From Chitinophagaceae bacterium (GTDB lineage: Bacteria > Bacteroidota > Bacteroidia > Chitinophagales > Chitinophagaceae), in assembly GCA_947454235.1 (NCBI GenBank), contig CANGIY010000016.1, positions 1-64,000 on the forward strand: a stretch of 64,000 bases of DNA, in the 5' to 3' direction. A program made the translations under genes and the position numbers. A model generated the notes under the pieces. The model was given only the letters and a program-made list of their open reading frames with translations, was not told where the DNA came from and searched no databases. Below are positions 17,590-25,040 of this stretch, one piece after another. Numbering within the stretch: position 1 is the stretch's first letter; the number at the start of each line of letters is the position of its first letter.

Positions 17590-18312
17590 CTAGCGAACAA
17601 TGCGCACCCTGGTTCCTACATTCACTATAGAAAATAGCTCGTCAACGTCTTTATTCTTAATTGCAACACAACCGTCGGTCCACCCTACGCCTAGTTCTAT
17701 CAAATCTTCAGCACCCTTCCAGGTTCCATGAATACCAACGTTACCACCCATGCGGGCTTCTCCCGGAATGCTTTTTTGTTGTTTCAGTTTATTGAAGCGT
17801 ACTACAGAAGAATCATTAGGATAATCGAGCAACATGAATTTATTATACTTCGATGCCGAATTTTTTGCTTTAATCTTAAACCACCCCTCCGGTGTGCACC
17901 TGTCTCCTTCCACACATTTGTTTTCCATAGGTCTAGGACCGAAAACGGCGGCATAGGTGCGTATCTTAAACTTCTTATAATACACATCAACCTTATAAGC
18001 CGATTTGTTCACCACCAGGTACACCGAGTCTTTATTAATAGTATCAAGTCGCACCATTTTCATAGGTACAACAGCTCTATCTTTTGGCTTTGGTTTAATA
18101 ATAAGTTCAGTAACTCTCATGTGACCCTGGTTGTATTGTATTTTTCTTACAAAACTTCCGTCTTGGTCGTAATACTCATCGAGTACCTTAATATCAGTGG
18201 GTTTAGGCAGTTCTTTAGCAAGGTCAGCATTCCTCTCATCCAGCTTAGCTTGCCCCATTGAGCTAAAGCATGAAAGAATGAAGACTAGGAATGTGAGGCT
18301 AAAAACGCGCAT
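17590..18312 (-). CDS. L,D-transpeptidase (YkuD fold, YafK/DpaA-like motif)
   Basis: This 240-residue exported protein has a signal peptide (about 1-20, cleavage near SMGQA). The YkuD domain occupies about 105-240, with VNKSAYKVDVYYK, FGPRPMENK, GIHGTWKG (His195) and GWTDGCVAI (catalytic Cys215). The TDGC form, with Asp instead of His before Gly-Cys, is that of the YafK/DpaA branch. That branch cuts or forms meso-DAP linkages between peptidoglycan and lipoprotein rather than cross-linking glycan peptides. It acts in the periplasm. Which of these reactions it performs is inference. Confidence 0.87.
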   Translation of the reverse strand: MRVFSLTFLVFILSCFSSMGQAKLDERNADLAKELPKPTDIKVLDEYYDQDGSFVRKIQYNQGHMRVTELIIKPKPKDRAVVPMKMVRLDTINKDSVYLVVNKSAYKVDVYYKKFKIRTYAAVFGPRPMENKCVEGDRCTPEGWFKIKAKNSASKYNKFMLLDYPNDSSVVRFNKLKQQKSIPGEARMGGNVGIHGTWKGAEDLIELGVGWTDGCVAIKNKDVDELFSIVNVGTRVRIVR

Positions 18313-18392
18313 TGAGACAACCTTAATGAGTTCGAAATTTACAAAAGATTTGTTTTTAATGCACTAATACCCCGAAAAACTCAAAATCTAGT

Positions 18393-18400
18393 TATGTTTG
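18393..18400 (+). promoter_or_regulatory. -7 element of the cyanophycinase gene
   Basis: TATGTTTG matches TAnnTTTG. It overlaps a possible TTG start at 18398, so translation must begin downstream, most likely at the GTG at 18428. Confidence 0.6.
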
Positions 18401-18427
18401 TGCCCAATTATTTTAAATAGAACAAAA

Positions 18428-19303
18428 GTGAATCAACCTAAAGGACATCTCATTGCCGTAGGTGGAGCTGAAGATAAGGGTACTGACCTCGAAAAAGGAA
18501 TTCTCCAAAGAAACAGACTCAACTTTTTTGAACTTGGGATTTTAAAAAACATTGTGAGCCTGATTCCCGGCAAAGAACCTCACGTTGAAGTAATTACGAC
18601 CGCCTCTACCATCCCCGATGAGGTGTTTGATAACTACCGCGATGCGTTTGGTAAATTGGGTTGTCAAAACGTAGGTCACCTGCGCATTCGCAATCGCGAA
18701 GACGCTTCTAACCCTGAGTTTATAGAGCGTATCAAAGCTTGTAACTGTATTATGTTCTCAGGCGGAAATCAGTTAAGGTTATCTTCAATTTTTGGAGGAA
18801 CCGAATTTCTGGATATTCTTCTGAAGCGTTACCAGGAAGAAGATTTTCCGATAGGTGGTACCAGTGCCGGTGCAATGGCCATGAGCAGCACAATGATTTA
18901 CGAAGGTAGTGCAACACTGGCACACCTGAAAGGTGAGGTAAAAATCACTACGGGTCTTGGGTTGCTACAGAATGTAATTATTGATACACACTTCGACAAG
19001 CGTGGTCGTTTCAATCGCTTGGCACAGGCTGTCGCTGCACAACCGGGTGCTATCGGTATTGGTTTAGGCGAAGACACTGGTGTCATAGTTTCAGAAGGTA
19101 AAATCCTTCAGGCTATTGGTTCCGGCAGTGTTATCATCATCGACGGTAAAAACATTGAATACAACAATATCGCTGACATTCGCTTTGGTGAGCCTATTTC
19201 GGTAGGTAATATCACCGTGCACATCATGTCAAAGGGTGGTGTTTACAACATTGTATCTCGCCGTTTTGAGGGTTGCGAAATAGTGGTTGACGACGACGAA
19301 TAG
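18428..19303 (+). CDS. cphB: Cyanophycinase-like serine peptidase (S51)
   Basis: From the GTG at 18428 the protein has 291 residues. It matches cyanophycinase: an N-terminal GHLIAVGGAEDKG, a central FSGGNQLRLSS, the nucleophile motif IGGTSAGAMAMS (Ser in TSAG), then IIDTHFDKRGRFNRL and GIGLGEDTGVIV. Cyanophycinase is an exo-acting peptidase that releases beta-Asp-Arg dipeptides from cyanophycin. There is no signal peptide, so it is cytosolic. No cyanophycin synthetase gene (cphA) is in the window; in Bacteroidota cphA usually lies near cphB, possibly elsewhere in this genome. The start choice rests on the promoter at 18393. Confidence 0.88.
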   Translation: MNQPKGHLIAVGGAEDKGTDLEKGILQRNRLNFFELGILKNIVSLIPGKEPHVEVITTASTIPDEVFDNYRDAFGKLGCQNVGHLRIRNREDASNPEFIERIKACNCIMFSGGNQLRLSSIFGGTEFLDILLKRYQEEDFPIGGTSAGAMAMSSTMIYEGSATLAHLKGEVKITTGLGLLQNVIIDTHFDKRGRFNRLAQAVAAQPGAIGIGLGEDTGVIVSEGKILQAIGSGSVIIIDGKNIEYNNIADIRFGEPISVGNITVHIMSKGGVYNIVSRRFEGCEIVVDDDE

Positions 19304-19377
19304 TCCTAATCGCCTTATTTCCACAGTCAAGTTGATTTTCTGCACTCGTTAAAGGTGGCAATCCATTGTTTTCTTGC

Positions 19378-19385
19378 TACTTTTG
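19378..19385 (+). promoter_or_regulatory. -7 element of glyS
   Basis: TACTTTTG matches TAnnTTTG and ends only 7 bases before the ATG at 19393, predicting a leaderless or nearly leaderless mRNA. It lies inside the longer frame that begins at 19366, which argues against that start. Confidence 0.55.
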
Positions 19386-19392
19386 CGCCGCT

Positions 19393-20826
19393 ATGGCAAA
19401 CGAAAATAAACTTCAAAATATTATCGCCCACTGTAAGGAATACGGTTTTGTATTCCAGTCAAGTGAAATTTACGATGGACTTTCTGCCGTGTATGACTAT
19501 GGCCAGAATGGTGCTGAACTGAAAAAAAACATCCGCGAATACTGGTGGAAAAGCATGACCCAAATGCACGAAAACATTGTGGGTATCGATGCTGCTATCT
19601 TCATGCACCCAACAGTTTGGAAAGCAAGCGGTCACGTTGATAACTTCAGCGACCCAATGATTGACAACAAAGACAGCCAAAAGCGGTACCGTGTCGATCA
19701 CCTGATTGAAGGTTACGTTGAAACATTGAACGACGACGCAAAAGGAAAAGCACTCATTGCTGAAATGGATGCTTTGCTGGCCAACAACGACCTCGCAGGG
19801 CTCAAAAAACTCATAGAAGACAATAAGATTTGCTGTGGTATCAGCAATACCTGTAACTGGACCGATGTACGCCAGTTTAACCTGATGTTCAGTACCCAAT
19901 TGGGTTCTGTTGCCGAAGAAGCGTCAGAGATTTACTTGCGCCCTGAAACAGCTCAAGGTATTTTCGTAAACTTCCTGAACGTACAAAAAACCGGACGTAT
20001 GAAAATACCATTCGGTATTGCACAAACAGGTAAAGCTTTCAGAAATGAGATTGTAGCCCGCGGCTTCATTTTCCGTATGAGGGAGTTTGAACAAATGGAA
20101 ATGCAATTCTTCGTGCGTCCCGGCACCCAAGCTGAATGGTACAACTACTGGAAAGAAACACGTATGAAGTGGCATTTGGCTCTAGGCATTGCTCCTGAAA
20201 AATACCGCTTCCACGACCACGTTAAACTCGCTCACTACGCCGATATGGCTTGCGATATCGAGTACGATTTCCCAATGGGTTTTAAAGAAGTAGAAGGTGT
20301 GCACAGTCGTACCGACTTCGACCTGAAGCAACACCAGCAGTACAGCGGTAAAAAATTGACTTATTTCGATACCGAAATCAACCAACACTATGTGCCTTAC
20401 GTCATTGAGACTTCAATTGGGCTTGATAGGGCTGTAATGATGGTATTGAGTGAGGCATACGAAGAGCAAGACCTCAGCACTGAAGAAAAAACAGACAGCA
20501 GGGTAGTTTTAAAACTTCCTGCAATGCTGGCTCCAATCAAACTAGCAGTATTACCACTCACTAAGAAAGACGGTCTTCCTGAAATTGCGCGCGACCTCAT
20601 TAACGAGTGTAAGCCTTACTTCAGGTGTTTTTACGAAGAGAAAGATACAATTGGAAAACGTTACCGCCGTATGGATGCATTGGGTACGCCTTACTGCATC
20701 ACCATCGACCACCAAACGAAAGAAGATGGTACAGTAACCATTCGCGACAGGGATACGATGCAACAAGAACGCATTGCACTAGTTGATGTACGTGCCATGA
20801 TTATGGAAAAAACAAAGATGTTTTAG
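19393..20826 (+). CDS. glyS: Glycyl-tRNA synthetase, single-chain class II
   Basis: This 477-residue enzyme is the eukaryote/Firmicutes-type homodimeric GlyRS, not the bacterial alpha2beta2 form. Class II motifs are visible: a motif 1 region, motif 2 FRNEIVARGFIFRMREFEQMEMQ, and motif 3 ETSIGLDRAVM. The anticodon-binding domain follows at about 370-470 (KLAVLPLTKKDGLPE). It attaches glycine to tRNA-Gly in the cytosol. ATG 19393 is preferred over an upstream frame start because of the adjacent promoter element and because MANENKL is the usual opening. A bidirectional terminator follows. Confidence 0.97.
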   Translation: MANENKLQNIIAHCKEYGFVFQSSEIYDGLSAVYDYGQNGAELKKNIREYWWKSMTQMHENIVGIDAAIFMHPTVWKASGHVDNFSDPMIDNKDSQKRYRVDHLIEGYVETLNDDAKGKALIAEMDALLANNDLAGLKKLIEDNKICCGISNTCNWTDVRQFNLMFSTQLGSVAEEASEIYLRPETAQGIFVNFLNVQKTGRMKIPFGIAQTGKAFRNEIVARGFIFRMREFEQMEMQFFVRPGTQAEWYNYWKETRMKWHLALGIAPEKYRFHDHVKLAHYADMACDIEYDFPMGFKEVEGVHSRTDFDLKQHQQYSGKKLTYFDTEINQHYVPYVIETSIGLDRAVMMVLSEAYEEQDLSTEEKTDSRVVLKLPAMLAPIKLAVLPLTKKDGLPEIARDLINECKPYFRCFYEEKDTIGKRYRRMDALGTPYCITIDHQTKEDGTVTIRDRDTMQQERIALVDVRAMIMEKTKMF

Positions 20827-20858
20827 TCATCTTCACTTAGTACTATAGCATGATAAGA

Positions 20859-20900
20859 AATGAGCCGCTCCTTTTTTAGTGAGCGGCTCATTTTATTTTT
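20859..20900. terminator. Bidirectional terminator after glyS
   Basis: AATGAGCCGCTC (20859-20870) pairs perfectly with GAGCGGCTCATT (20881-20892), followed by a T-rich run on the plus strand. The stop codon of the convergent thioredoxin-like gene starts right at its edge. Confidence 0.88.
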
Positions 20901-21432
20901 TGTGGGTGAGTTCATACAGTTCTGTAACTGTTGTACCACCATCCCAAAATTTTACATACTTTTTGTTTTCGTCATACAGCACTAAGCCTGGTGTATGTTG
21001 GGGTTTAAAGTAGTCTATGAAGAAAAATTCATAGTCTCTGCCTATTATTTTTAGGTTTTTTAAATCCCTGAAATGGAAGTCGTCATAAAACTGGCGGGTG
21101 AGCGTCATACTGCTATTCAATGTCATCCAGTACATATCAATATCAGCAAGCGAGTCTTTCTTCTCCATAAAAACGCGGGTCAGGTCTTTGCAGTGTTTGC
21201 AATCAGGGTCAAACAGAACTAGCAATACCGGCTTACCTTTCGGTATATTAAACGTATTATAAACGGTAAAGCTATCCAGTAGCCTGATGTTGAAACTTGG
21301 CAAATCAGGATAAGTCACGTAAGTAGGTGGAGCATCTTTTTTAGCAGCGCCCTTTTTAGGTTTGTCCTGTGCCATTAAAGCTGTTGCAGCAAACAACGGC
21401 AAAATAAGTGCAGTGAGCAATTTCTTAATCAT
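20893..21432 (-). CDS. Periplasmic thioredoxin-fold protein (TlpA/ResA-like)
   Basis: This 179-residue protein has a signal peptide (1-21, ALMAQ) and a Lys/Ala/Pro-rich linker. Its thioredoxin domain has KPVLLVLFDPDCKHCKDLTRVF (redox pair CKHC at about 78-81) and a cis-proline loop QHTPGLVLYD. TlpA-like proteins in the periplasm reduce disulfides, for example in cytochrome maturation, or sense redox state. The sequence between the motifs resembles the redoxin proteins that are abundant in Bacteroidota. It is monocistronic. Fold and redox motif are clear; the partner is unknown. Confidence 0.85.
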   Translation of the reverse strand: MIKKLLTALILPLFAATALMAQDKPKKGAAKKDAPPTYVTYPDLPSFNIRLLDSFTVYNTFNIPKGKPVLLVLFDPDCKHCKDLTRVFMEKKDSLADIDMYWMTLNSSMTLTRQFYDDFHFRDLKNLKIIGRDYEFFFIDYFKPQHTPGLVLYDENKKYVKFWDGGTTVTELYELTHKK

Positions 21433-21591
21433 GATTTCAAAGTTAGTGTACTATCAAATACCAAGGCAAATTAAATGCCATAAATATGAACAATGTGCTG
21501 TTGTCTCAATTTTTTTTGAAATAACACGTGCATATCGAAACATAAAACACTGTTATAGTAATAAATTATCGGAAGAAGCATTAAGAGTCAC

Positions 21592-21599
21592 TATTTTTG
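21592..21599 (+). promoter_or_regulatory. -7 element of the nfu gene
   Basis: TATTTTTG matches TAnnTTTG, 16 bases before the ATG at 21616. Confidence 0.55.
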
Positions 21600-21615
21600 T
21601 GCAAAATCTAAACCA

Positions 21616-22206
21616 ATGGTGAAGACAGGTAACACAATCGTAAGCATTTATACAGAAATGACCCCTAATCCGGAAACAATGAAGTTTGTAGCCAACAAAC
21701 TGTTGTATCCCGGTAAAAGCATTGATTTTCCTGATGAGGCTTCAGCAGGTCCTTCTCCATTGGCAAAAGAGTTGTTTGCATTTCCATTCATTAAAAGTGT
21801 GTTCATTGCCAGCAATTTTGTGACACTCACAAAAACTGTTGATACACAATGGGAAGAAATTATCCCAAATATGCGCGACTTCCTTAAGCAATACCTTGAA
21901 GCTGGAAAGGGCGTTGTGAACGAAGACGAAGTACCTCAAAAAATTGAAGCGAACATTGTTAGCGACAATGATACCGATGTGGTGGTGCGTATCAAGGAAT
22001 TGCTTGAAAATTATGTAAAACCTGCTGTTGAAATGGATGGCGGTGCTATCAGTTTCAAAGGTTTTGACGATGGCGTTGTAACCTTAATGTTACAAGGTTC
22101 TTGCAGTGGTTGCCCTTCTTCTATGATTACGCTTAAATCGGGTATTGAAGCCATGATGAAAAGAATGATTCCTGAAGTAGTAGAGGTCGTTGCAGAAGCT
22201 GAATAA
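21616..22206 (+). CDS. nfuA: Nfu-type iron-sulfur cluster carrier
   Basis: The 196-residue protein joins an Nfu N-terminal domain (about 8-100, starting YTEMTPNPETMKFV) to a NifU C-terminal domain (about 120-192) with the cluster ligands CSGCPSS. Nfu proteins receive 4Fe-4S clusters from the assembly machinery and hand them to client enzymes in the cytosol. Length and domain order match the Bacteroidota/mitochondrial Nfu form. It is monocistronic with its own promoter element and terminator. The symbol follows general use; the protein is closer to Nfu1 than to E. coli NfuA. Confidence 0.9.
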   Translation: MVKTGNTIVSIYTEMTPNPETMKFVANKLLYPGKSIDFPDEASAGPSPLAKELFAFPFIKSVFIASNFVTLTKTVDTQWEEIIPNMRDFLKQYLEAGKGVVNEDEVPQKIEANIVSDNDTDVVVRIKELLENYVKPAVEMDGGAISFKGFDDGVVTLMLQGSCSGCPSSMITLKSGIEAMMKRMIPEVVEVVAEAE

Positions 22207-22230
22207 TTCAATACGCTTTATAAATCATTG

Positions 22231-22263
22231 AGAAGCAGGGCATTGACTCTGCTTCTTTTTTTA
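22231..22263 (+). terminator. Terminator after nfu
   Basis: AGAAGCAG (22231-22238) pairs with CTGCTTCT (22249-22256), followed by a T run to 22262. Confidence 0.85.
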
Positions 22264-22423
22264 TGTCCCTAGAAATTTTCTCACTAACATTAGGTTTTTT
22301 AAAGGAAATGTCACTACTTTGGCTTTCTTAATAAAAATGAAGTGATAACATGTTTATAACAAAGTATAGCTGAGTTATAAGATTATTATTCATAAACCGT
22401 AAAGAAGCGCCGGTAACCTTGCT

Positions 22424-22951
22424 ATGCAAAAATCGATTATTAACGTAATTGTTTTGTTCTTTCTATGCTCATTTTTGGGTGTAAAGGGCATGGCGCAACA
22501 GAGTTACAACTTCAAACAGAATTCAGTATACATATACAACTTCATCAAGTACACCGAGTGGGCATCTCGTAAGTCAACCATTGTTGTAGGCATTGTTGGC
22601 TCCACCCCAGTTGAAGAAGAGTTGAAATCTTTAATTAACCACAAGAAATCTCCGGGATTAAGCCTCGTCATCAAAAGAGTATCGGTTGAAGAGGCAAAGA
22701 AATGTGATGTGTTGGTAGTTGCTCAATCTGCAATAGAAGAACTCAAAGCACTAGCAAAAGTTACCGACAAGCTACCTATATTAGTAATAACTGAAAGACC
22801 TAACATGAGTAGGTACGGAGCTTGTATATCTTTCACCATCAATGAAGACGAAGACTTTAAAACCGAATACCAGCTTTCTTTGAAAAATTGTAAAGCCCGC
22901 GGCCTTAAAATTAGTGATCAAATAAAAAACAATGCCGAGTTAATGCGTTAA
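22424..22951 (+). CDS. YfiR-like periplasmic protein (DUF4154)
   Basis: This 175-residue protein has a signal peptide (about 1-25, GMAQQ) and a DUF4154/YfiR domain: VYIYNFIKYTEWASR near the start, IVVGIVG, then a series of alternating strands ending in SLKNCKARGLKISDQI. YfiR in Pseudomonas is a periplasmic, redox-controlled inhibitor of the diguanylate cyclase YfiN. Here only 2 bases separate it from the receptor gene, and no cyclase is encoded. It is therefore likely to pass a signal between the receptor and the histidine kinase of this operon. That role is inference; the family call is good. Confidence 0.85.
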   Translation: MQKSIINVIVLFFLCSFLGVKGMAQQSYNFKQNSVYIYNFIKYTEWASRKSTIVVGIVGSTPVEEELKSLINHKKSPGLSLVIKRVSVEEAKKCDVLVVAQSAIEELKALAKVTDKLPILVITERPNMSRYGACISFTINEDEDFKTEYQLSLKNCKARGLKISDQIKNNAELMR

Positions 22952-22953
22952 CC

Positions 22954-25032
22954 ATGAGAACTATTATCCTAGCCATATTATGTATGTTTTGTTCCCATAA
23001 CACTTGTGCACAGCAAGACATGCCTCAGCCTATCGATACAACTGATTTGTCGGGGCTATCATTGGAGCAATTGAAGCACCTAAAGTCGCAATATGCTGCA
23101 ACCGATATGGAGAAGAACATCAACCTTGCTATCGAGGCTGCTTCCAATAACCCATTGAGTTTAAGAAAGTCTCCTTCTATCATATCAGTAATTACCGGAG
23201 AGGAAATCACCCGAACAGGTGCCAAAACTTTGCTGGATGTATTGAAAACCATTCCCGGTATGGAGGTAAACGTCGATGTTCAAGGCGTTGTGGCGCTATC
23301 ATTCAGGGGGCTGTGGGCTAATGAAGGTAACCTGATGCTGATGATTGATGGTTTTGAATTCAATGAAAATGCATACAATTCTCTTCAATTAGGAAACCAT
23401 TACCCCGTTTCTGATATAAAACGCATCGAAGTAATAAGAGGCCCCGGTTCAGCGATTTATGGTGGAACCGCTGAGTTTGCCGTTATCAACATCATGACAC
23501 AAAGAGGCGAGGATATTAAGGGCGGAAAGTTAGGTGTAGTTGCCGGTCAGGCACAAAACGGTTTCACGCAACAGAATGTTAACTGGGCTATTGGTAACAA
23601 AGTGAATAATTTTGGCTATTCGCTCACAGGTGTCTTTGGGCGCGCTCAAACTAGCCAGTCTGACTATAAAGATGTGTACGGTACAAGTTTCAATATGACC
23701 GACAATGCTCCATCGCAAACCTTATACTTAAACGGAAACGTTTCCTTTAAAAACTGGGCTTTTAAAATTATTTACGACGACTACCAATGCTATACCCGCG
23801 ATGGTTATCAGGCAGCACTTTCTAAACCTTATCCAAATTATTTTAAAAATGTAATGGGCGACGTGCGCTATCGTAAAGCCATTGGTAAAAAATGGAACAT
23901 TCAATCAAGGCTCAGTTACAAACAATGTATACCATGGCAAAATAAGCTTGAAATTGCCCCGGTTGACACAGGTAATTTCAATGTTTACAGCCTTCGTGCA
24001 GAAAGATATAAATTCAATATTTCAGCTAATTGGGAACACAGCAAGCGTTTTTCAGCCAATTTTGGGGTAGATGCTAATTACGATATAGGCACTAAAACCG
24101 ACGGAGAATTATTCAAAAACAATAACGCTACACAATTTAGTTTCTTCAATTACGCACCTTTTGCCCAGTTGTTGTTCAATCATAGAATTGCAAATGTTAC
24201 GCTCGGTGCCAGGTACGATGTAAGTAGTGCCTATGGCAGTGCTTTCAACCCGCGTTTGGGCATCACAAAACGAGTGGGTGTTGCTAATTTCAAGCTGCTA
24301 TTCGCTTCTAGTTTCCGGGCACCTTCAATAGAGAATATTGATTACAGCCTAAATAAAGTAGAACTTAAACCCGAGAGATCCAACACTATCGAGTTTGAAG
24401 CAAGTTTCAAAATCTCAAAGTACATGTTCCTTTCAGCTAACCTTTTTGACATTACAACAGAAAATGCCATTAAGTATTTCGTTCGCAGTGATTCTCTTAC
24501 CGTAGGCGATCCTGATGGATATAGAAATTCAAATGTACGATGTGGAAGCAGAGGCTTTGAACTTGAATATAAATACACGACACCCAAAGGTATGCTGAGG
24601 ATAAATTATTCTTATAATTCAACTGCGGGTAAGCAAATTGATTCGCTCAATATGGTGCCGGGACACTCTGAAAGCACTTTGGGTATTGCTCCGTATAAAT
24701 TTTCAGTATTAGCAAGTAAAACAGTGCTCAAGAAATTTTATGTTGCACCATCGTTCCAATTTATTGGCGAACGTTTTGCAATCACTGCCCTTACCTCAAC
24801 AGGTTCGCCTATTTATTCAACAATTCCGGCGCAATCTGTTTTTAACCTTCATATAGGCACCGATGCGATGATTAGAAATGTCAGCCTCGGATTAGGTGTT
24901 AAAAATCTTACCGATGAAAAAATACTCTACCCTCAGGCTTACAACAGTCTTCATGCCCCACTACCGGGTATGGGACGCGAATTATATTTAATGGTGAACT
25001 ACTCTTTCAGGAAAAAAGAACAAAATAAGTAG
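22954..25032 (+). CDS. TonB-dependent outer membrane receptor of the YfiR signalling operon
   Basis: This 692-residue protein has a signal peptide (about 1-19) and a short leader with DLSGLSLEQLKHL. The plug domain (about 70-180) has IISVITGEEITRTGAKTLLDVLKTIPGMEV and IEVIRGPGSAIYG. The 22-strand barrel ends in ELYLMVNYSFRKK. It lacks the carboxypeptidase-like domain of SusC proteins and no SusD partner follows. This receptor type often travels with YfiR and signalling output genes. It may import a ligand, act as a signal sensor, or both. The kinase gene begins 8 bases after its stop. Confidence 0.92.
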   Translation: MRTIILAILCMFCSHNTCAQQDMPQPIDTTDLSGLSLEQLKHLKSQYAATDMEKNINLAIEAASNNPLSLRKSPSIISVITGEEITRTGAKTLLDVLKTIPGMEVNVDVQGVVALSFRGLWANEGNLMLMIDGFEFNENAYNSLQLGNHYPVSDIKRIEVIRGPGSAIYGGTAEFAVINIMTQRGEDIKGGKLGVVAGQAQNGFTQQNVNWAIGNKVNNFGYSLTGVFGRAQTSQSDYKDVYGTSFNMTDNAPSQTLYLNGNVSFKNWAFKIIYDDYQCYTRDGYQAALSKPYPNYFKNVMGDVRYRKAIGKKWNIQSRLSYKQCIPWQNKLEIAPVDTGNFNVYSLRAERYKFNISANWEHSKRFSANFGVDANYDIGTKTDGELFKNNNATQFSFFNYAPFAQLLFNHRIANVTLGARYDVSSAYGSAFNPRLGITKRVGVANFKLLFASSFRAPSIENIDYSLNKVELKPERSNTIEFEASFKISKYMFLSANLFDITTENAIKYFVRSDSLTVGDPDGYRNSNVRCGSRGFELEYKYTTPKGMLRINYSYNSTAGKQIDSLNMVPGHSESTLGIAPYKFSVLASKTVLKKFYVAPSFQFIGERFAITALTSTGSPIYSTIPAQSVFNLHIGTDAMIRNVSLGLGVKNLTDEKILYPQAYNSLHAPLPGMGRELYLMVNYSFRKKEQNK

Positions 25033-25040
25033 CACAATCA

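Noticed and set aside
18398-18427. TTG start giving the cyanophycinase-like protein 10 extra residues
   Set aside because: The codon lies inside the -7 promoter element at 18393-18400 and the extra residues are not part of the family.
19459-19899. A 146-codon minus-strand frame inside glyS
   Set aside because: It is a shadow of the highly conserved synthetase gene, with no family match, signal peptide or promoter.
20826-20841. A 16-base sequence GTCATCTTCACTTAGT that recurs at 59636-59651
   Set aside because: One shared 16-mer is about what chance allows in 64 kb of AT-rich sequence, and the flanks do not extend the match.
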